The position numbers were made by a program, and so were the translations under genes. Below, piece after piece: positions 5,279 through 6,126 of a DNA stretch of 6,126 nucleotides (position 1 is its first letter; each line of letters starts with the position of its first letter). Below the pieces are notes generated by a model. That model saw only the letters and a program-made list of their open reading frames with translations. It was not told the origin of the DNA and did no database searches. Source of the stretch: an uncultured Neomegalonema sp. (GTDB taxonomy: Bacteria; Pseudomonadota; Alphaproteobacteria; Rhodobacterales; Rhodobacteraceae); the NCBI GenBank assembly GCA_937927905.1, contig CALFWP010000131.1, positions 1 to 6,126 of the forward strand, read 5' to 3'.

Positions 5279-6126
5279 TCAAATGCCCCGGAGAGATAGA
5301 TTTTGCGGGTTTCCGCGCGGCTCAGTTTGCCGGAGGATGTGCGCGGTAATTGCCCGCGTCGCCCCAGAACCACAATCGGTTCAAGCGCATTGCTGACCTT
5401 GACACTGCGGCGCACTTCCTCGCGCAGTTCTTCCCGTTTGGCGGTATCCTGTTCACGGCATTCGGCGACCACGACAACGCGCTCCTTCGCGTCCTCTGCT
5501 ACATTGAATGCGGCAAAGCTGCCCTCACGCATCCGGTCCAGGAACGTTTTTTCCAGATTCCATTCGATATCCTGCGGCCAGATATTTCGGCCGTTCAGAA
5601 TAATCAGATCTTTGATTCTGCCGGTGATGACCAGCTCTCCGTCATCGGTGAGAAAACCGCGGTCACCGGTATCCAGCCAGCCATCGGCGCTCAGGGATAT
5701 TTGTGTCAGTTCCGGATCGTTATAATACCCCAGCATCATGCTGGGGCCGCTGGCCATCACACGTCCGCAGCAGCCGTTTTTCAGGACAACATCATCCGTG
5801 TCACGGATTTGCAGTTCATGTCCGGGCAGGGGCTTGCCGCACATCACAAATGTCGCCGACCCGTGGCCGTTGGCGGGCAGGGCCTGATCCTGTTCCAGTG
5901 CAAGCGGGTCGAGATCGACACTGTCCCAGCCCCGGTGCTTTTCCGCGAAGGTCATGCCCAATGTCAGCTCCGCCATACCGTAGCTCGGCAGGAAACTGCT
6001 GGCGGAAAACCCGTAAGGTTCATACGCATCCGAGAAGGATGCAAGATCGGAAGGTTTGATGGCATCGCCGCCTATGCCCGCCACGCGCCACCGTGACAAA
6101 TCAATCGGGTCCTTGAACCGTGCCGC
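5275..6126 (-). CDS. Fatty-acyl-AMP ligase / acyl-ACP synthetase, C-terminal part (runs off the window)
   Basis: The frame stays open to the window edge, so 283 C-terminal residues of an enzyme that is usually about 550-600 aa are visible. The fragment begins in the large adenylating domain with DLSRWRVAGIGGDAI, then has SYGMAE (the YGxxE motif), a LDTGDRGFL ATP-binding block with its Asp, and GRIKDLIILNGRNIWPQDIE, the hinge into the C-terminal subdomain. The catalytic lysine of the last motif is present in PRTSSGK (codon at 5326-5328). The GRNIWPQDIE wording is characteristic of fatty-acyl-AMP ligases rather than acyl-CoA synthetases. It should adenylate a fatty acid and load it on the locus carrier protein, as the corresponding Caulobacter spt-locus enzyme (called AasR) is thought to do. 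A TTG at 6099 could be mistaken for a start, but conserved sequence continues upstream of it. Its stop codon overlaps the cerR start. Confidence 0.93.
   Translation of the reverse strand, partial: AARFKDPIDLSRWRVAGIGGDAIKPSDLASFSDAYEPYGFSASSFLPSYGMAELTLGMTFAEKHRGWDSVDLDPLALEQDQALPANGHGSATFVMCGKPLPGHELQIRDTDDVVLKNGCCGRVMASGPSMMLGYYNDPELTQISLSADGWLDTGDRGFLTDDGELVITGRIKDLIILNGRNIWPQDIEWNLEKTFLDRMREGSFAAFNVAEDAKERVVVVAECREQDTAKREELREEVRRSVKVSNALEPIVVLGRRGQLPRTSSGKLSRAETRKIYLSGAFD

Noticed and set aside
5350..6096. A long plus-strand open frame (248 codons) opposite the acyl-AMP ligase.
   Set aside because: It lies entirely antisense to a gene with clear conserved adenylation motifs, its translation shows no recognisable domain, and such frames are common opposite real genes at this base composition.
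6097..6099. TTG as the start codon of the acyl-AMP ligase.
   Set aside because: The frame continues upstream to the window edge with family-like residues before DLSRWRVAG, and a start here would remove most of the adenylating domain.

Overview
The window looks like part of an alphaproteobacterial chromosome. The evidence is gene content: a serine palmitoyltransferase (Spt), a dedicated acyl carrier protein, a fatty-acyl-AMP ligase and a CerR-type reductase lie together, the gene set known for ceramide synthesis in Caulobacter and its relatives. Base composition is moderate (about 50-55% G+C in the strips I counted by hand). I cannot name the genus.

Layout. Positions 1-840 hold a plus-strand gene for a nucleotidyltransferase-like protein that resembles the mitochondrial CDP-diacylglycerol synthase Tam41/Mmp37. 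Everything else is on the minus strand and is transcribed from high to low coordinates: acyl-AMP ligase (6126-5275, N-terminus outside the window), cerR-like reductase (5278-4343), metallophosphoesterase (4292-3384), a 181-bp gap, LicC/CpgD-type cytidylyltransferase (3202-2417), a 73-bp gap, acyl carrier protein (2343-2089) and spt (2088-826). The ligase/cerR genes overlap by 4 nt, acp/spt abut exactly, and the Tam41-like gene and spt overlap by 15 nt tail to tail.

How the genes fit together. The ligase should activate a fatty acid and load it on the carrier protein. Spt condenses the acyl chain with serine to give 3-oxosphinganine. A ceramide synthase (not in this window) would N-acylate it, and CerR would reduce the 3-oxo group to give dihydroceramide. 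The remaining three proteins are not needed for the ceramide core. The cytidylyltransferase, the metallophosphoesterase and the Tam41-like protein suggest that the locus also encodes a phosphate-containing, CDP-activated head-group pathway, comparable to ceramide phosphoglycerate synthesis in Caulobacter. That is inference from family and context.

The gap 3203-3383 contains promoter-like elements and a 28-bp dyad, so the cytidylyltransferase-acp-spt block may be transcribed separately from the ligase-cerR-phosphoesterase block. The acp gene is much more AT-rich than its neighbours. No RNA genes, insertion sequences, CRISPR arrays or convincing intrinsic terminators were seen.
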